From positions 1 to 64,000 of the forward strand of contig NZ_JAETGO010000034.1 in the NCBI RefSeq assembly GCF_016765695.1: a stretch of DNA of 64,000 bases, read 5' to 3'. This stretch comes from Sporosalibacterium faouarense. Lineage in GTDB: Bacteria > Bacillota > Clostridia > Tissierellales > VENL01. Under the pieces are notes generated by a model. The model did not search any database, had not been told where the DNA came from, and was given only the letters and a program-made list of their open reading frames with translations. Positions 1 through 9,291 of the stretch are shown one piece after another (the first letter of the stretch is position 1; every line of letters starts with the position of its first letter). Position numbers and translations under genes: made by a program.

Positions 1-3000
1 TATCCATAGGTGGTTTAGTTGGAAGTAACTACGGTGATATAGAAAATTGCTATGTGGAAGGTACTGTTGAAGGAGAAAGCTCCACAGGACTATTAGTAGG
101 ATTTAATGATGGGACAATAGAAAAATCGTATGCAAATGGTTCAGTAAAAGGAGATTCCGAATCCACAGGAGGCTTAGTGGGCTATAACTTCACAGGTACG
201 ATTAAAGAAACATATTCAGCTGGAAGTGTATACGGATCTAAGGATAACGTAGGAGGATTAGTAGGTCATAACTTTGCTGGTGATATCATAGATAGTTATT
301 CAACGGCAAGGGTAGAAGGAAGATATAATGTAGGTGGACTAGTTGGAGAGATGATTTCTGGCTCAATAACTAATTGCTATGCAATAGGCCAAGTATCCGA
401 TGGTAGAAATAATGTCGGTGGCTTGATTGGAGAAGCATTTGATATGGTAAGAATTGTAGATAGTTATTGGGATAGAATAGAGACAAATCAGGCATCATCA
501 AGCGGCGGAGAAGGAAAGCTTACAAAAGCATTATTAATGCAGGAATTTTATTCAAATTGGAGTTTTACAGATGTATGGACAATAGATGAGAATGAATCAT
601 ATCCATACTTTAAATGGCAGAATAAAAATATACCTGAAAAAAGTTTTGATTACTTTGTAGAAGGTAATGGTACAACTTCAAACCCATATATAATTACCAA
701 TTCAGAGGAATTAAACTTAGTTAGATACGAATTAGATGGACATTATAAACTTGGTAATGACATTAATTTAGCAAGTTATGGGCAATGGGAAACAATTGGA
801 ACAGATAAAACTGAGTTTAAGGGTAGTTTAGATGGAGATCGACATAAAATAATAAACTTAACTATAGATGCAGATAGTGATAATCAAGGATTGTTTGGAG
901 TTATTCATAAAACAGCTATAATCAAAAATATAGGTCTTGAAAATGTAAATGTATCAAATACAGACAATGAATACACAGGAGCATTGGCCGGAGAAAATCA
1001 CGGACTTATACAAAACACTTATGTTAAAGGTAGTGTTAAAGGTGAGAAATTTACTGGATTATTAGTAGGAGATAATGATGGGACAATAGAGACATCTTAT
1101 ACAGATGGCTCAATAGTTGGTGATTCTCATTATGTTGGCGGATTAGTAGGATATAACAGCGGTAATATAAATGAAACGTACTCAACTGGAAGTGTATATG
1201 GAGCAAAGAATAATGTAGGTGGATTAGTAGGAACTAACCGTGATGGAAGCATTGAAAACAGTTATTCGACAGCCAGTGTAGAAGGGAAACATGACGTAGG
1301 TGGATTAGTTGGAGAGGTTACTTCTGGAACAATAAATAATTGTTATTCAACAGGAGAAGTTACTGACATTGATAATAATGACGGACACGGTCATGATGGA
1401 CATTGGTTTGGTGAAAATAAGATCGGTGGATTAATTGGTAGTAAACACTTTATGGCAACAGTTAGAGATAGTTATTGGAATATAGATACATCAGGACAGA
1501 GAGATTCCGACGGTGGAATAGGCAAAACAACAACAGAAATGAAAAGCGAAGAAACATATAGGAATTGGAATTTCCAAGATGTCTGGAGTATTGATAGTAG
1601 AGGAAAGATAAACAATGGATACCCATGTATACAACAAATTATGCCTCCAACAATTACATTAAACGGAGAAACAGAGACTACATTGGAAGTTTTCTCAAGA
1701 TATATAGAAGAAGGGGCTGTAGTTACAGACATAGTAGAAGGAAATTTAACTAATAATTTAAAAATAATTGGATCAGTTGATACATCTATGCTTGGAGACT
1801 ACAAAATAACATATAAAGTTAGTGACAACATGGGAAATGAAGTAACAGAATATAGAACAATACATGTTGTAGACACAACTAAGCCAATAATCACTTTAAT
1901 AGGAGATGAAACTGTTCACCTTAATGTAGGTGATAACTATATAGAAGAGGGATCAATAGCTGAAGATAATTATGATGGAAACATTACAGATAATATTGAA
2001 ATATCTGGGGCAGTTGATACAAATATAGAAGGAACATATGAGATAAAATACAATGTTACTGATGATAATGGAAATATTGCCAATGAAGTTATAAGGACAA
2101 TAGTTGTGACATTGGGTATACCTGATAATTTAATGACTTCAGCTACTTCGGACAGTATAAATATATCATGGTTACCAGTGACTGGCGCAACAGGTTATGA
2201 TATAGAAGTTTATGGGTCAATAGTCGATGCTGGTGATAAAACAGAATATACCCATGAAGGACTTAATCCAAATACTCAGCTTACTTATAGAGTGAGAGCT
2301 AAAAGCTCAAGATCTGTCAGTAAGTGGAGTGGTATAGTTGCTCAAACTACTCTAACAGGTACACCTAAAAACATAGACGCAGAGGCTACAGATACAACTA
2401 TTGATTTATCATGGGATCCAGTATCAGGAGCAAAGGCATATGATATTGAGATAGATGGTGTAGTGTCAGAGATAATTGATAATAAATATCTTCACGATCA
2501 ATTATTGTCTAGCTCTGAACACAGTTATAGAATTCGATCTAAAAATGAGGAAGGAATAAGTGAGTGGAGTGAATTGTTCATAAAATCAACTTTACCATCC
2601 ATTCCATCTAATTTAAGCTCAGACATACAAATAAATGAAGTAACCTTAACTTGGGATGAAGTCCCTAGGGTAACAGGATATGAAGTAGAAATTAATGGCG
2701 AAGTTATAGAGAATGGAATGAGCAATACATATACAATCGACACAAATGAACCAAACAAAGAATATATCTTTAGAGTAAGGTCAAATAATGAAGGTTTAAA
2801 TAGTGGATGGAGTTCTCAAATTGTAGTAATTACTCCACCAGAAGAGCCAAAAAACTTAATAGCTACATCCTTAAGTACTCAAATTACTGTAAAGTGGGAT
2901 TCGGTGATTGGTGCAGAAGGATATGAGATAGAAATAGACGGAGAAGTATATGATGTTGGGTTAAAAACCACATATATGCATAGTAACTTAACACCAAATA

Positions 3001-4127
3001 CTGAATATTCTTATAGGATTAGATCTAAGAATAATGGCGGAATAAGTGAATGGAGTGAGAAGATAGTTGCAACGACATTGCTAAGTGTACCATCTAACCT
3101 TGGTGCTGTATCATCAAGTGATGGAATTTTTCTAACTTGGGATGATGTAGACGGAGCAGTTGGTTATGACGTGCTTGTAGATGGAGAAACAATTGATAAT
3201 GGGAATAGCACTGTCTTTGAGCATAAAGATCTTGAGCCTAATACTTGGCATTATTATAGAGTTAGGGCAAAACAGGGAGAGTATGTAGGGGATTGGAGTG
3301 ATAGTATCACCCAAGCTACCTTAGTTGGTATACCTACTAATATTCATACAAGTTCAAGTAGCTCAAAAATTATAGTAAAATGGGATACGGTAAATGGAGC
3401 AGAAGGTTATGATTTATTAGTAGATGGAGAATTGGTAGAGGATGTAGATTCTAGTAAATATAGACATGATGAACTTGATCCAGGTACAACTCATTCATAT
3501 AAAATAAGGGCTAAAAATTCAAATGGAATTAGTGATTGGAGTATATTAGTAAAACAAATAACTTCACCAGATATCCCTGATGATTTAGAAGCAGAAGCTA
3601 CAACTTCGGAAATTAGGATAGTTTGGGATGAAGTAGATGGAGCTTCAAGCTATGATATAGAGGTAGATGGAAAAGTAATCGAGGAATTAGATACTACTGA
3701 GTATATCCACAAGGATTTAGAACCTAATACTTGGCATTTATATAGAGTTAGGGCTAGAAATAATGGAGGCTATAGTGAATGGAGCGAAGAGCTACAGTAC
3801 AATACTAAGCCTGAAATTTCAGTAAATGTCGGTAAGGATACAACCTTTAATTTTGTAGTAGTAGCTCCAAAGAAAGATGGTGTAACCACAAGATATATAG
3901 AGGTTAATTATAATCCTGATGAATTAGAAGTAATTGATTTATGTGCTGTAACTCCAGAGGTTAATCTAGAGTCAGGAGATATAACTGGAACAAATATTTC
4001 AGTTACTAGTTTTGAGCCAGGTAGAATCACCTATAAGGTTACGGATGCAGATAAAACAATAGTAAATAGTATAAAATTCAAAGCCAAGGTAAGTAAGCAC
4101 TCTAAAGTAACTTATGAGGTGAAATAG
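1..4127 (+). CDS. Secreted GLUG / Ig-like / FN3 multidomain surface protein, 5' end outside window
   Basis: The frame is open from the first complete codon at nt 3, so the gene starts upstream of the window; the GTG at nt 54 lies inside a GLUG repeat and is not the start. Order seen: GLUG repeats (GGLVG-x-N pattern) to about nt 450, an 'NWSFTDVWTID' closing segment, a second complete GLUG module (about nt 650-1640), two DUF5011-like Ig domains (about nt 1640-2110), seven FN3 domains of about 80 residues (about nt 2115-3810; recurring 'YDIEVDG' and 'YRVRAK' strands), and a C-terminal beta-rich module resembling a cohesin fold ('YNPDELEVIDL'). No LPXTG motif, SLH domain or C-terminal membrane helix is present, so wall attachment is unexplained. 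GLUG and FN3 domains occur in extracellular adhesins and carbohydrate-binding proteins. It heads a block of five co-oriented exported-protein genes. The domain calls are firm; the biological role is inferred. Confidence 0.85.
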   Translation, partial: SIGGLVGSNYGDIENCYVEGTVEGESSTGLLVGFNDGTIEKSYANGSVKGDSESTGGLVGYNFTGTIKETYSAGSVYGSKDNVGGLVGHNFAGDIIDSYSTARVEGRYNVGGLVGEMISGSITNCYAIGQVSDGRNNVGGLIGEAFDMVRIVDSYWDRIETNQASSSGGEGKLTKALLMQEFYSNWSFTDVWTIDENESYPYFKWQNKNIPEKSFDYFVEGNGTTSNPYIITNSEELNLVRYELDGHYKLGNDINLASYGQWETIGTDKTEFKGSLDGDRHKIINLTIDADSDNQGLFGVIHKTAIIKNIGLENVNVSNTDNEYTGALAGENHGLIQNTYVKGSVKGEKFTGLLVGDNDGTIETSYTDGSIVGDSHYVGGLVGYNSGNINETYSTGSVYGAKNNVGGLVGTNRDGSIENSYSTASVEGKHDVGGLVGEVTSGTINNCYSTGEVTDIDNNDGHGHDGHWFGENKIGGLIGSKHFMATVRDSYWNIDTSGQRDSDGGIGKTTTEMKSEETYRNWNFQDVWSIDSRGKINNGYPCIQQIMPPTITLNGETETTLEVFSRYIEEGAVVTDIVEGNLTNNLKIIGSVDTSMLGDYKITYKVSDNMGNEVTEYRTIHVVDTTKPIITLIGDETVHLNVGDNYIEEGSIAEDNYDGNITDNIEISGAVDTNIEGTYEIKYNVTDDNGNIANEVIRTIVVTLGIPDNLMTSATSDSINISWLPVTGATGYDIEVYGSIVDAGDKTEYTHEGLNPNTQLTYRVRAKSSRSVSKWSGIVAQTTLTGTPKNIDAEATDTTIDLSWDPVSGAKAYDIEIDGVVSEIIDNKYLHDQLLSSSEHSYRIRSKNEEGISEWSELFIKSTLPSIPSNLSSDIQINEVTLTWDEVPRVTGYEVEINGEVIENGMSNTYTIDTNEPNKEYIFRVRSNNEGLNSGWSSQIVVITPPEEPKNLIATSLSTQITVKWDSVIGAEGYEIEIDGEVYDVGLKTTYMHSNLTPNTEYSYRIRSKNNGGISEWSEKIVATTLLSVPSNLGAVSSSDGIFLTWDDVDGAVGYDVLVDGETIDNGNSTVFEHKDLEPNTWHYYRVRAKQGEYVGDWSDSITQATLVGIPTNIHTSSSSSKIIVKWDTVNGAEGYDLLVDGELVEDVDSSKYRHDELDPGTTHSYKIRAKNSNGISDWSILVKQITSPDIPDDLEAEATTSEIRIVWDEVDGASSYDIEVDGKVIEELDTTEYIHKDLEPNTWHLYRVRARNNGGYSEWSEELQYNTKPEISVNVGKDTTFNFVVVAPKKDGVTTRYIEVNYNPDELEVIDLCAVTPEVNLESGDITGTNISVTSFEPGRITYKVTDADKTIVNSIKFKAKVSKHSKVTYEVK

Positions 4128-4156
4128 ATGGAACATAGAGAAGAGGAGTTGTGGAA

Positions 4157-7100
4157 ATGAATCGGTCAAAAACAATTTTCATTTTAATAATAGCTATGGT
4201 TATTACATCTTTACCTATGAATGTCCACGCCGGAAGTGAATTAGACATTGTTTTCATAATTGATGAGTCTGGAAGTATGGGAAGCGATATTGCAGATGTA
4301 AGAAATCAGATAAAAAACTTTACAAGTAATTTACAAAATGAAGGAGTAAATTATAGGCTAGGGCTTATATCATATGAGGAAGATACAAGAGTATTTTCAA
4401 TGACTAGCAACGTTGAGAGCTTTAAGGATAACTTGGACAGTATAGATGTCCATGGGGGAGTAGAAAATGGGCTTGATGCTATTAATGATGCTATTGATAG
4501 ATATACCTATAGAACACATGCGATTAAATACTTTGTATTAATAGGAGACGAAGAGATTTATAGTGATCGTGGGTATAGAGATGACCAGACAATTCAAAGA
4601 CTTCAAAACAATGACATAATATTAACTTCTGTTTCAATTTCAAATAATCGTAGTCAGTTCAGAGAGTTTTCTGATGGAACAGATGGATTAACTTTAAATT
4701 TAAATAGTGGTTTTGGTAGAAATCTGACATCAATATTTGAACAAATACAAAACATTCCCAAATTAGAAGTTATTTCTCCTAGTGAAAATCAAATGTTGAG
4801 TGATTTTGATAGTTCATTTATTCCTAGGGTTATTGGTTCTGATGCAGATAGTGATGCATTAACATTTGAATATTATATTGATTCGGAAAGTACACCTAAA
4901 GATAGAAAATATATAACTAATACTGAAACAGAGCATACTGTTAACTTTGATGCAATAGATATTGGGCAACTTTCAGAAGGAAGCCATAGATTCAGATTTA
5001 AAGTATCTGATGGTAGTGATGAGGTAGAGCAAGAGGTCAATGTTACTATTGATAATCAGGCACCTTTATTAGGAAATGTTAACTTTGATTATTCAGATAC
5101 TGATATTAATATAAGTGGGTCTGCAACAGATAATATATCTGGATTGGCACATAATCCATATAGATATAGTATTAACGACAGTAGTAGTACTTGGACCTCT
5201 CAAACCAATTATGCATCAGATTTATTGAATCCAAACACTGAGTACCAAGTTAAATTTGAAGCTAGAGATGATGTGGGACATATTGCAAGTAAGATTGAAT
5301 CCATATGCACAAAATCTCAAATTCCAAATCTTATTGTTGAAAGTTCTAATGAAAACTCATTGGAAATTAGTTCTCAGGACGGAAATCCTTCAACGACAGA
5401 TTATCAAATTAAAGTAGGTGGGAATTATCTGGATTCAGATGGCAATACTGTTTCTAGTCCTACATGGATTAAGTTGAATAATAAGAGAATCACATTAATG
5501 GATTTGACGGTTAATACAAGCTATAATATACAAGCTAGAACTAGAAATCAAGAGAATATTAGTACTGAATTTTCTAATGAAATAACAGGAACAACCTTGG
5601 CAAAGCCACCCACTAATATTTCTTTAATACCTCAAAGGAATTCAATAGAAATATCATGGGAGGAAGTAGTTGGAGCGACGGAATATGAATTAATGGCTGA
5701 TGGGGAGATAATAAATAATGGAACAAGGACAAGCTATATACATAATAGCTTGTCTCCAGACTCTCAGCATAGCTACATGGTTAGAGCAAATAACTCAGGT
5801 GGTGCAGGGAATTGGAGTGAAGCATTCAATGAGGTGACATTACCTAATCCACCGTCTACACCTACTAATCTTGAGATTACACTATCACAGGAATCTATCT
5901 CAATAAATTGGGATGAAGTAATAGGAGCCACAGAGTATTTAATTGAAGTTGATGGAGCAGTAATTGAAAATGGGAAAAATATTACTTTTACACACGATAA
6001 TTTGCAACCTGAAACTGAGCATAGTTATAGAGTGAAAGCAATAAACCGTGGTGGTGAAAGTAACTGGACTGAATTGAGGACAGAAACTACATTACCATAT
6101 CCTCCAGAGATACCTACTAATGTGATGTTAGAAAAAACTAAAGATACAGTAACATTAACTTGGGACGAGATGGATAGAGCTACGAGCTATCAATTACAAG
6201 TAGATGGATTGATAATTGATAATGAAAATAAAACAACATTTGTACATGAAGGATTAGAGCCTTTATCTGGACATACCTATAAAATAAGAGCTGTTAATAA
6301 GGGCGGTAAAAGTTCGTGGACGGAGTCAATTGATGCGACAACAAACCCAGAGAAGCCAGATACTCCAGAAAATGTAATGGCTACATCTGAAGAAAACTCT
6401 ATAACAATAACTTGGTATAAGATTCTTAATTCAGAAAGTTACGATATAGAAGTAGATGGAAATGTGATAGAAGATATTACGGATACAGTATATATACATG
6501 ATGGTCTAGATCCTAATACAGAGCATGTTTATAGGGTAAGAGCCAAAAATATAACTGGTAAAAGTAATTGGAGTAAGCCATTAACAATGTTTACCTTGCC
6601 TGAAATAGATGAATCAAATGGAAACGTAGCATTAACAAATATAATAGCTATTGTCACTAATAATAAAATATCTCTTTCATGGGATGCTGTAGCAATGGGA
6701 GCTAAATATCAAATAGAAGTTGATGGTGAACTAAAAGATATAGGAGAAGATACGATATTTAATCATACAGGGTTAGAAGAAAATTCCTTCCATACCTACA
6801 AAATCAGATTTAAGGATGAAAATGGGACCAGTCAATGGTGTGGAGTTTTAGCATTAGCAACCTTACCGAATCCACCAGATGCTCCGAAAAATGTAGAAGT
6901 AACTACATTTGATAATATGATAGAGCTTAGATGGAATAAGATAGATGGTGCAACTGGATATGATGTAGAGATAGATGGTGAGACCATAGATAATGGAATA
7001 AATACTAGCTATACGCATGGTGAACTTGAGCCAGGTACATCTCATATATATAGAGTAAGGGCAAAAAACATTACAGGCATAACAGCTTGGAGTGATGCAA

Positions 7101-7456
7101 TAACAGAAAGTACCAGCAATCCAACATATAAGGTAAATTGTACTAAAGAAGAAGAATTCAATCTATCCCTTTTAGCCTCAAATGTACAGGACTTTACAGA
7201 TTTAAGATTTGTTGTTACTTATGATTCAAATGAAGTTGAGGTACTAGACTTATATAACTTTACACCAAATGAAGACTTAATTACAGAAGGGAAAATAGAA
7301 GGTACTAACATTTATGTGAAACATACACTGGGAAGAATAGAATTTTCAGTTGATAGAAATATAGTGCCAGGAACATCATGGTCTGGAGAAATATCAGACA
7401 TATTATTTAAATCTAAAATTGATGGAGAGAGTTATATAGATTATGTAGTCGAGTAA
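4157..7456 (+). CDS. Secreted von Willebrand factor A / FN3 protein
   Basis: I chose ATG 4157 over GTG 4151 because GAGGAG at 4143-4148 lies 8 nt before the ATG but only 2 nt before the GTG. Residues 1-25 are a signal peptide ending VHA. A VWA domain follows directly, with the MIDAS metal motif DESGS at residues 36-40, to about residue 200. Next come two beta-sandwich domains rich in Asp/Ser, about six canonical FN3 domains ('SWEEV', 'YRVRAKN' strands), and a C-terminal module of about 105 residues that matches the end of the preceding protein in plan ('YDSNEVEVLDL' against 'YNPDELEVIDL'). There is no sortase motif. VWA domains bind protein ligands through a divalent metal, so an adhesion or assembly role on the cell surface is plausible. 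The gap to the upstream gene is 29 nt and to the downstream gene 20 nt, suggesting one operon. Confidence 0.85.
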   Translation: MNRSKTIFILIIAMVITSLPMNVHAGSELDIVFIIDESGSMGSDIADVRNQIKNFTSNLQNEGVNYRLGLISYEEDTRVFSMTSNVESFKDNLDSIDVHGGVENGLDAINDAIDRYTYRTHAIKYFVLIGDEEIYSDRGYRDDQTIQRLQNNDIILTSVSISNNRSQFREFSDGTDGLTLNLNSGFGRNLTSIFEQIQNIPKLEVISPSENQMLSDFDSSFIPRVIGSDADSDALTFEYYIDSESTPKDRKYITNTETEHTVNFDAIDIGQLSEGSHRFRFKVSDGSDEVEQEVNVTIDNQAPLLGNVNFDYSDTDINISGSATDNISGLAHNPYRYSINDSSSTWTSQTNYASDLLNPNTEYQVKFEARDDVGHIASKIESICTKSQIPNLIVESSNENSLEISSQDGNPSTTDYQIKVGGNYLDSDGNTVSSPTWIKLNNKRITLMDLTVNTSYNIQARTRNQENISTEFSNEITGTTLAKPPTNISLIPQRNSIEISWEEVVGATEYELMADGEIINNGTRTSYIHNSLSPDSQHSYMVRANNSGGAGNWSEAFNEVTLPNPPSTPTNLEITLSQESISINWDEVIGATEYLIEVDGAVIENGKNITFTHDNLQPETEHSYRVKAINRGGESNWTELRTETTLPYPPEIPTNVMLEKTKDTVTLTWDEMDRATSYQLQVDGLIIDNENKTTFVHEGLEPLSGHTYKIRAVNKGGKSSWTESIDATTNPEKPDTPENVMATSEENSITITWYKILNSESYDIEVDGNVIEDITDTVYIHDGLDPNTEHVYRVRAKNITGKSNWSKPLTMFTLPEIDESNGNVALTNIIAIVTNNKISLSWDAVAMGAKYQIEVDGELKDIGEDTIFNHTGLEENSFHTYKIRFKDENGTSQWCGVLALATLPNPPDAPKNVEVTTFDNMIELRWNKIDGATGYDVEIDGETIDNGINTSYTHGELEPGTSHIYRVRAKNITGITAWSDAITESTSNPTYKVNCTKEEEFNLSLLASNVQDFTDLRFVVTYDSNEVEVLDLYNFTPNEDLITEGKIEGTNIYVKHTLGRIEFSVDRNIVPGTSWSGEISDILFKSKIDGESYIDYVVE

Positions 7457-7476
7457 TATAAGAAGGAGAGATAGGA

Positions 7477-8385
7477 TTGAGGACTTTAATTGGCAATACT
7501 AAAAGGTTTATAATTTCTTTGCTAGTGATAACCCTCTTAATTCCTCTTGTAATTACAGGATTAAGCGCTGGAGGATTTAATGGAGATGATTTAAGGATTG
7601 CTACAGAAATATCAAACCTCACAGGAGTAGATATTAATAGAGTACTTGAACTGAAAAGCATAAGAGGGTCCTGGAATCAAGTATTAGATATGTTGAGAAG
7701 TGAAAAAAGCAGACAAAAGTCAAAGGATAAAAGAAGCAATGGTATCTTACAATCAAGTGTGAGTGACAAATTTGTGAAAAAATTGATTGATGAAGGTAAT
7801 ACAGAAGCTGATGTAATGGATGCTAAAATGCTAGTAGAAAAAGTTATTTACCAATTAAATGAGATTACAAATAGTGTGGCAGAAACGGTTTCAGTAAGTA
7901 ATGCAGTGATAGGAGAAGATGGTGAAAATAATGATATAGCTCAGTACGTCAATTTAAAGAATAAGATAGATATGGAAACAGCTATTTCTGTAATATTAAA
8001 GCTTCAAGATAAGTACGATACAATCGAAACTGCGTTAAATGAATATTTGTACTCATTACAGCTCGACATAAATTTAGAAGATTATATCAATAATCAAGAA
8101 AAATACGAAGAAGAAAAAGAAAAGAAAAGAATGGAGATAAACTTAACTCAAATAATAACACTTTCAGAGATAGAAAGTGAGGTATTAGCAAAAATACAAA
8201 GGGAAAATGAAGAACAGTTAAGTTTGGGGAAAAGTAGCCTTGAAGCTGAAGGAGAGCCATTAGAAAATAATTTATATAATGAAAATTTAGATGTACCAAA
8301 TGTTAGTGTAGAGGATGTAAAGCCTTTGAATCCTACAGAAGAGCTAATGAATGAGATAAGGGTTATTAACCCAAATGAAAACTAG
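7477..8385 (+). CDS. Exported helical-repeat protein of unknown function (RHS operon)
   Basis: The TTG start is supported by AGAAGGAGAG at 7461-7470. The protein has 302 residues, with a hydrophobic export signal over about residues 10-31. No named family is recognised. After the signal, a helical unit reads 'DLRIATEISNLTGVDINRV' and runs into 'GSWNQVLDML'; a second partial unit starts 'FVKKLIDEGNTEADVMDA'. The same plan, xxLIxEGxxxxDxxxA followed by GxxWxxI, occurs three times in the next protein. The C-terminal third is charged and Asn/Glu-rich with possible coiled coil. It lies between the VWA/FN3 gene and the RHS gene with gaps of about 20 nt, so a role in export, folding or display of those giant proteins is possible but is inference. 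Confidence 0.75.
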   Translation: MRTLIGNTKRFIISLLVITLLIPLVITGLSAGGFNGDDLRIATEISNLTGVDINRVLELKSIRGSWNQVLDMLRSEKSRQKSKDKRSNGILQSSVSDKFVKKLIDEGNTEADVMDAKMLVEKVIYQLNEITNSVAETVSVSNAVIGEDGENNDIAQYVNLKNKIDMETAISVILKLQDKYDTIETALNEYLYSLQLDINLEDYINNQEKYEEEKEKKRMEINLTQIITLSEIESEVLAKIQRENEEQLSLGKSSLEAEGEPLENNLYNENLDVPNVSVEDVKPLNPTEELMNEIRVINPNEN

Positions 8386-8402
8386 ATAAGGAGATGACTA
8401 AA

Positions 8403-9245
8403 ATGAACAGAAAGAAAGTATCCAGATTTTTATTGGTTATGTTAATGGTATGCGCAACACTGCAAATTGGAGCAATATCTTATTCCAGCGCTGCTAAACA
8501 ATTAAATGGAAGCATTAATGAAACTTCTGAAAATCAAAAAATTGAGGATATAGAAATTTCTCAAGAAATACTAAATTTTATAAAAGATGCAGACCCAGGT
8601 GATTACGGTACGAATGTAACCAATTACAAAAAAGCATTAATAGAATTAGGAATCCAACCAAGATTTAAATCTGAAATTGAAAGACTAATCAAAGAAGGCC
8701 ATAGCTTACCAGATTTATTAATTGCCTATGAGTTCTTATATAATAATTTTGGAAAAATGGAAGAACTTGAAATATTAAGTAACAAAAAACAGTCAGGTAA
8801 ATCGTGGTCAAAAATCTTTGCTACATATCAATCAGAAAATGGAGAGTTCATTCCAAATTCCTTTGACCCTCAATACTTACAGGACTTAATGAGAGAAGAA
8901 TATATTACTCCTGATGACATTATGATAGCAGATAGAATTGCATATAAACTAGGGCTTGAGCATAAGGATATAATTTCCTATAGATTTGATGGGATAGAGT
9001 GGAAAAAGATAAACGAAGATTTAGGAATTTTAAATAGCCAAAGTGAATTACCTAGGGTAAAAGTAACAGAGGAACAGTTAGACAAGCTTACTAATCAGTA
9101 TAATTTATCTGAAGAAGAAATTATAGAAGCATTAGTAATCGCTGAAAGAATAGATAAAGATTCAAAGGAAATAATTGAAAAAATAAAATCAGGTTACAGT
9201 GAAGTTGAAATTCTCGCTGAATGCTATCAAGAAAAGTATTATTAG
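8403..9245 (+). CDS. Exported protein with three helical GxxWxxI-type repeats (RHS operon)
   Basis: ATG 8403 is preferred to ATG 8394: AAGGAG at 8388-8393 touches the first ATG but sits 9 nt before the second. The 280-residue product has a signal peptide to about residue 31 ending near SSAA. Three related units begin near residues 90, 157 and 225, with starts 'EIERLIKEGHSLPDLLIA', 'YLQDLMREEYITPDDIMIA' and 'QLDKLTNQYNLSEEEIIEA'. The first two end in a Trp motif ('GKSWSKI', 'GIEWKKI'); the third has Tyr ('GYSEVEI'). The preceding protein shares the unit, so the two are diverged relatives. The RHS gene starts 46 nt later. No known family name can be given. Partnership with the RHS protein is inferred from operon position only. 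Confidence 0.75.
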   Translation: MNRKKVSRFLLVMLMVCATLQIGAISYSSAAKQLNGSINETSENQKIEDIEISQEILNFIKDADPGDYGTNVTNYKKALIELGIQPRFKSEIERLIKEGHSLPDLLIAYEFLYNNFGKMEELEILSNKKQSGKSWSKIFATYQSENGEFIPNSFDPQYLQDLMREEYITPDDIMIADRIAYKLGLEHKDIISYRFDGIEWKKINEDLGILNSQSELPRVKVTEEQLDKLTNQYNLSEEEIIEALVIAERIDKDSKEIIEKIKSGYSEVEILAECYQEKYY

Positions 9246-9291
9246 AATTTTGAAATAATAAAAGAACCTTAAATAAAGGAGGCATTTAGCG

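Noticed and set aside
54-56. GTG as start of the first gene
   Set aside because: The frame is open back to nt 3 and codes for further GLUG residues, so the gene enters from outside the window.
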